A stretch of 16,929 nucleotides of DNA, taken from UBA1227 sp045642705. GTDB lineage: Bacteria > Bacillota > Clostridia > Oscillospirales > Acutalibacteraceae. Positions within the stretch are counted from its first letter, which is position 1; each line of letters starts with the position of its first letter. Location of the stretch: contig JAZUJK010000003.1 in the NCBI GenBank assembly GCA_045642705.1, positions 1 to 16,929 of the forward strand. Direction: 5' to 3'. The position numbers and the translations under genes were made by a program. Below the pieces are notes generated by a model. That model searched no databases, had not been told where the DNA came from, and worked only from the letters and a program-made list of their open reading frames with translations. Shown one piece after another: positions 14,880 through 16,929 of this stretch.

Positions 14880-15278
14880 TCAAAACTCAATTGTATGTGG
14901 TGCTTCTGTAAATGAAGAAAATGTAGCAATTGCTGTACCCGGTTCAAAGTAGAACACTTCTGTATTGTCATCATTCTCGTCATACAGAGTTCTAAGATGA
15001 GGATAAGCGTCAAGCATATGCTTCTTAGCCTCGACATTGTCATCAGCTACAAGCTTGCCACTTATACGTAACCAACAATCACCATCAAAGCAGCAAATTT
15101 CAGCCTTAGGACAAGCATGAATCTGCTTAGAAACGTCCTTCACCTTACCAGTCTGAATATATAGCTTTCCCTCAAACAAATCGATAGTACCAAAAGGTCT
15201 AACTCTTGCCTGATCACCTTCACAAGTAGCTAAATAATAAACCTGACATTTCTTTATAAACTCAACAATTTCATCCAT
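14880..15278 (-). CDS. Pyridoxamine 5'-phosphate oxidase-like FMN-binding split-barrel protein
   Basis: A 132-aa protein with the layout of small flavin-binding split-barrel proteins: a first helix MDEIVEFIKKC, strands VYYLATCEGDQARVRPFG (13-30), LFEGKLYIQTG, a VSKQIHACPKAEICCFD segment, WLRISGKLV (69-77), and a C-terminal VFYFEPGTAIATFSSF strand pair. Members bind FMN or F420 or are uncharacterised; a true PdxH role is unlikely at this length. The ATG at 15278 is preferred over one 14 codons upstream because GGGAGG lies seven bases before it. It forms a single-gene unit with its own promoter and terminator. Confidence 0.85.
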   Translation of the reverse strand: MDEIVEFIKKCQVYYLATCEGDQARVRPFGTIDLFEGKLYIQTGKVKDVSKQIHACPKAEICCFDGDCWLRISGKLVADDNVEAKKHMLDAYPHLRTLYDENDDNTEVFYFEPGTAIATFSSFTEAPHTIEF

Positions 15279-15285
15279 ATTGACG

Positions 15286-15291
15286 CCTCCC
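15286..15291 (-). promoter_or_regulatory. Ribosome binding site deciding the split-barrel protein start
   Basis: GGGAGG on the minus strand lies seven bases before the ATG at 15278 and inside the longer open frame. The upstream ATG at 15320 would also lie at or before the predicted -10 region. Confidence 0.75.
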
Positions 15292-15310
15292 AAATAAATT
15301 TCTCTAATAA

Positions 15311-15339
15311 ATACTAACATAGAAAATAATCAAAATCAA
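15311..15339 (-). promoter_or_regulatory. Promoter of the split-barrel flavoprotein gene
   Basis: On the minus strand TTGATT (15334-15339) and TAGTAT (15311-15316) are spaced by 17 bases, placing the start about 25 bases before the ATG. Confidence 0.65.
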
Positions 15340-15350
15340 TTAAAGTGAAA

Positions 15351-15388
15351 ACAAAAAGAAAAGCCCTAGGCCAAAAAGGTCTAGGGCT
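15351..15388 (-). terminator. Intrinsic terminator of the glycine-rich protein gene
   Basis: An 11-bp stem AGCCCTAGACC/GGCCTAGGGCT (15362-15388, one G-T pair) with a 5-base loop is followed on the minus strand by TTTTCTTTTTG. It starts five bases after the stop codon. Confidence 0.9.
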
Positions 15389-15393
15389 ATAAA

Positions 15394-16929
15394 TTATGCT
15401 TTTACAACAAAAGCAGTCGTACTATTAGTCCAAGTATTAGGATATCCCCAAGCGCTCAAGGTACTCGATCTATAAGCAGTACCAGTCTTCCATTGACCAT
15501 CCTTATATTGCCAGAATTTAGTACCAGAAACTATTGAAGTACTTCTATTTTCAGTGAAAGACACAGTAACATTACCATTGTTATCCACAGAAATCTGCCA
15601 AGCTCTATTCTTCAATAATAAAGCTGCGCAAGGATCATTTGTGATTGCCTTGGAAAATGTAGTATTAGATGAATTTGTAATGGTTGTTGTCCCAGATTTT
15701 GGTTTGTTGCTTTGGCTTGTAGTTACAATAAAGTCCATAACATCAGCAAGAGTTTTGGTTTCATTCGTAGGAACTTCATCACCATCTTTATTAGGACCCA
15801 AATACATAATTATTACATATCCATTTCCTTCTCCACCATTACTATTTAATGGATATTGAGTTGGAATTGGTGTTGGAGTGGTTCCATTTTTATAACAAGT
15901 CTTAGTATTCTTAGCATTATTGATCATAGTAGTATAGATACTATTATCAGTTTGTGTAATTAAATTAGAGATGACCGACGAACCGCCGCCACCGCCACCA
16001 GAAGGGATTTCGAGGCTAGCACCAGCGCCACCACCGCCGCCGCAGTAGCCGCCACCGCCACCACCGCCGTAAAAATCTCCAGCGCCGCCATTACCGCCAT
16101 TTGCATATGTAGCACCTTGACCAGCAGTACCAGCAGGCATTGCCCAACCAATAAGCACATAATATAAATGCGCCGAAGTTGCAGCACGACCCGGATTAAT
16201 TAATCCGCCAATTCCGTGTGTGGTATCACTTCCACCGCCATCAAGTCCTGCTAATACTTGTATAGAATTCTTAGTAAAAATTCCTCTTGTGATTGCCCAA
16301 TCATAATTTACACTTTGAGAAGAATTATTAGTTGAAGCAGAATCTCCCATAAAGTTTCCAGCTGCATTTCCTCCTATTGCTGCCGGGACGGATTGAATTG
16401 TATATCCAATCCAAAAGCCATCTTTATATGCTTCATTCCAGTTACCGGCACCGCCACCGCCACCAGCAATAAGCAACAAATCAATATTGGCATTATAATT
16501 ACCCTTACTATCACATACATATACTGCAGAGGCAGCACCACCGCCACCACCTGCCGGTGCAGCTGAAAGAGACTTTGCTAAAGTAGAATCACTATATGAA
16601 AGTGTGCCACCTTTTCCTCCAGCAAGATTGGAAAGTCCATCAATTGTACCGCCATCACCTGCTTCACCTGAGTTGTTTTTTACTTTAGCTCTAGAACCAG
16701 CTGCTCCAGGAGCGACATAAACATATTGATTGTCTTCGGTAGTAGTATAAACACCAACAACAGTGCCTCCCAAACCACCTTGAATATCAGTTGATGAAAT
16801 TGTCGTATTATTAATTACGTTACCATTTGCACCATCGCCGCCTTTTACGACAATAGCATAACGTCCTGCTTTTGGAAGTTCAACAACTTGTGGCTTATTA
16901 GTAGATGTATTAAAGAAGAATTTAAATAC
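15394..16929 (-). CDS. Large glycine-rich, probably exported protein (5' end off window)
   Basis: The C-terminal 511 codons of a longer protein; the frame is open to the right edge, so an in-frame TTG at 16773 is not the start. The visible part begins with VELPKAGRYAIVVKGGDGANGN, then QGGLGGTVVGVYTTTEDNQYVYVAPGAAG. This order (x-LPxAGxY, GGxGGxVxGxY, YVYV-GAAG) is that of glycine-rich domains related to the ALK/LTK glycine-rich fold, which pack polyglycine helices. Runs of 5-7 Gly follow around visible residues 113-118, 137-142, 287-293 and later. After about residue 370 the Gly content drops and a Thr/Ser/Asn-rich region ends in TTAFVVKA. Four widely spaced cysteines are seen. There is no LPxTG sorting signal, so any anchor must be at the N-terminus. 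Surface location and adhesive or structural function are inferred. Confidence 0.85.
   Translation of the reverse strand, partial: VFKFFFNTSTNKPQVVELPKAGRYAIVVKGGDGANGNVINNTTISSTDIQGGLGGTVVGVYTTTEDNQYVYVAPGAAGSRAKVKNNSGEAGDGGTIDGLSNLAGGKGGTLSYSDSTLAKSLSAAPAGGGGGAASAVYVCDSKGNYNANIDLLLIAGGGGGAGNWNEAYKDGFWIGYTIQSVPAAIGGNAAGNFMGDSASTNNSSQSVNYDWAITRGIFTKNSIQVLAGLDGGGSDTTHGIGGLINPGRAATSAHLYYVLIGWAMPAGTAGQGATYANGGNGGAGDFYGGGGGGGYCGGGGGAGASLEIPSGGGGGGSSVISNLITQTDNSIYTTMINNAKNTKTCYKNGTTPTPIPTQYPLNSNGGEGNGYVIIMYLGPNKDGDEVPTNETKTLADVMDFIVTTSQSNKPKSGTTTITNSSNTTFSKAITNDPCAALLLKNRAWQISVDNNGNVTVSFTENRSTSIVSGTKFWQYKDGQWKTGTAYRSSTLSAWGYPNTWTNSTTAFVVKA

Noticed and set aside
15279..15320. Longer N-terminus of the split-barrel flavoprotein
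   Set aside because: The GGGAGG site lies inside this extension and the upstream ATG coincides with the promoter.
15975..16075. CRISPR or tandem repeat array
   Set aside because: The repetition is at codon level (Gly triplets) without fixed repeat units or spacers.
15960..16187. Antisense-frame Ala/Val-rich open frame within the glycine-rich gene
   Set aside because: It arises from reading the Gly-codon tracts in another frame (GCN/GTN), and has no start signal of its own.
16771..16773. TTG as the start codon of the glycine-rich protein
   Set aside because: The frame continues upstream with domain-like sequence (LPKAGRYAIVVKGG) to the window edge, so the start is off window.

Overview
This window looks like chromosomal DNA from a low- to mid-GC Gram-positive bacterium, most likely in class Clostridia. 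The support is strong AGGAGG-type ribosome binding sites, several TTG/GTG starts, compact TTGATT/TTGAAA-N17-TATAAT promoters, the 5' end of the 16S rRNA, and the protein set (PcrA with a C-terminal RNA-polymerase-binding type domain, an 11-helix-type NSS transporter, a PilB ATPase without pilT in view). Genus cannot be assigned from the sequence alone. No phage, insertion sequence, CRISPR array or plasmid gene is seen. Almost everything is on the minus strand; only rodA is on the plus strand.

Region 1 (1-460, minus): the 5' end of a 16S rRNA gene running off the left edge. It is preceded by a leader of stacked hairpins, a near-ideal rRNA promoter, and the terminator of the upstream gene. Region 2 (463-2330, minus): a two-gene unit with its own promoter, encoding a YhhN/lysoplasmalogenase-like membrane protein and a translationally coupled lipoprotein whose exported part is a seven-motif RCC1-type beta-propeller. 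Region 3 (2331-2520): a tRNA-Leu(CAA) gene with its own promoter and terminator, packed tightly between neighbouring transcription units.

Region 4 (2526-6675, minus): a six-gene operon tsaE-tsaB-rpiB-upp-(148-aa unknown)-NSS transporter with overlaps or gaps of 19 nt or less. It combines tRNA t6A modification, pentose phosphate isomerisation and uracil salvage with a Na+-coupled solute symporter. Region 5 (6683-7951, plus): a single divergent SEDS glycosyltransferase gene (rodA/ftsW family) sharing a bidirectional terminator with pcrA.

Region 6 (7956-14791, minus): pilB, then a class A penicillin-binding protein, then ruvX and pcrA. pilB has a clear promoter and a structured leader. A non-terminating hairpin lies between pilB and the PBP gene, and a strong terminator sits directly against the ruvX ribosome binding site. 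Region 7 (14852-15339, minus): a monocistronic FMN-binding split-barrel protein. Region 8 (15351-16929, minus): the C-terminal 511 codons of a large glycine-rich, probably exported protein that runs off the right edge.

Most genes are housekeeping. The parts most worth a second look are the glycine-rich protein near pilB, the RCC1 lipoprotein/YhhN pair, the unrecognised 148-aa protein, and several unusual RNA-level arrangements (terminator against ruvX, pilB leader hairpin, terminator/promoter overlap at the tRNA).
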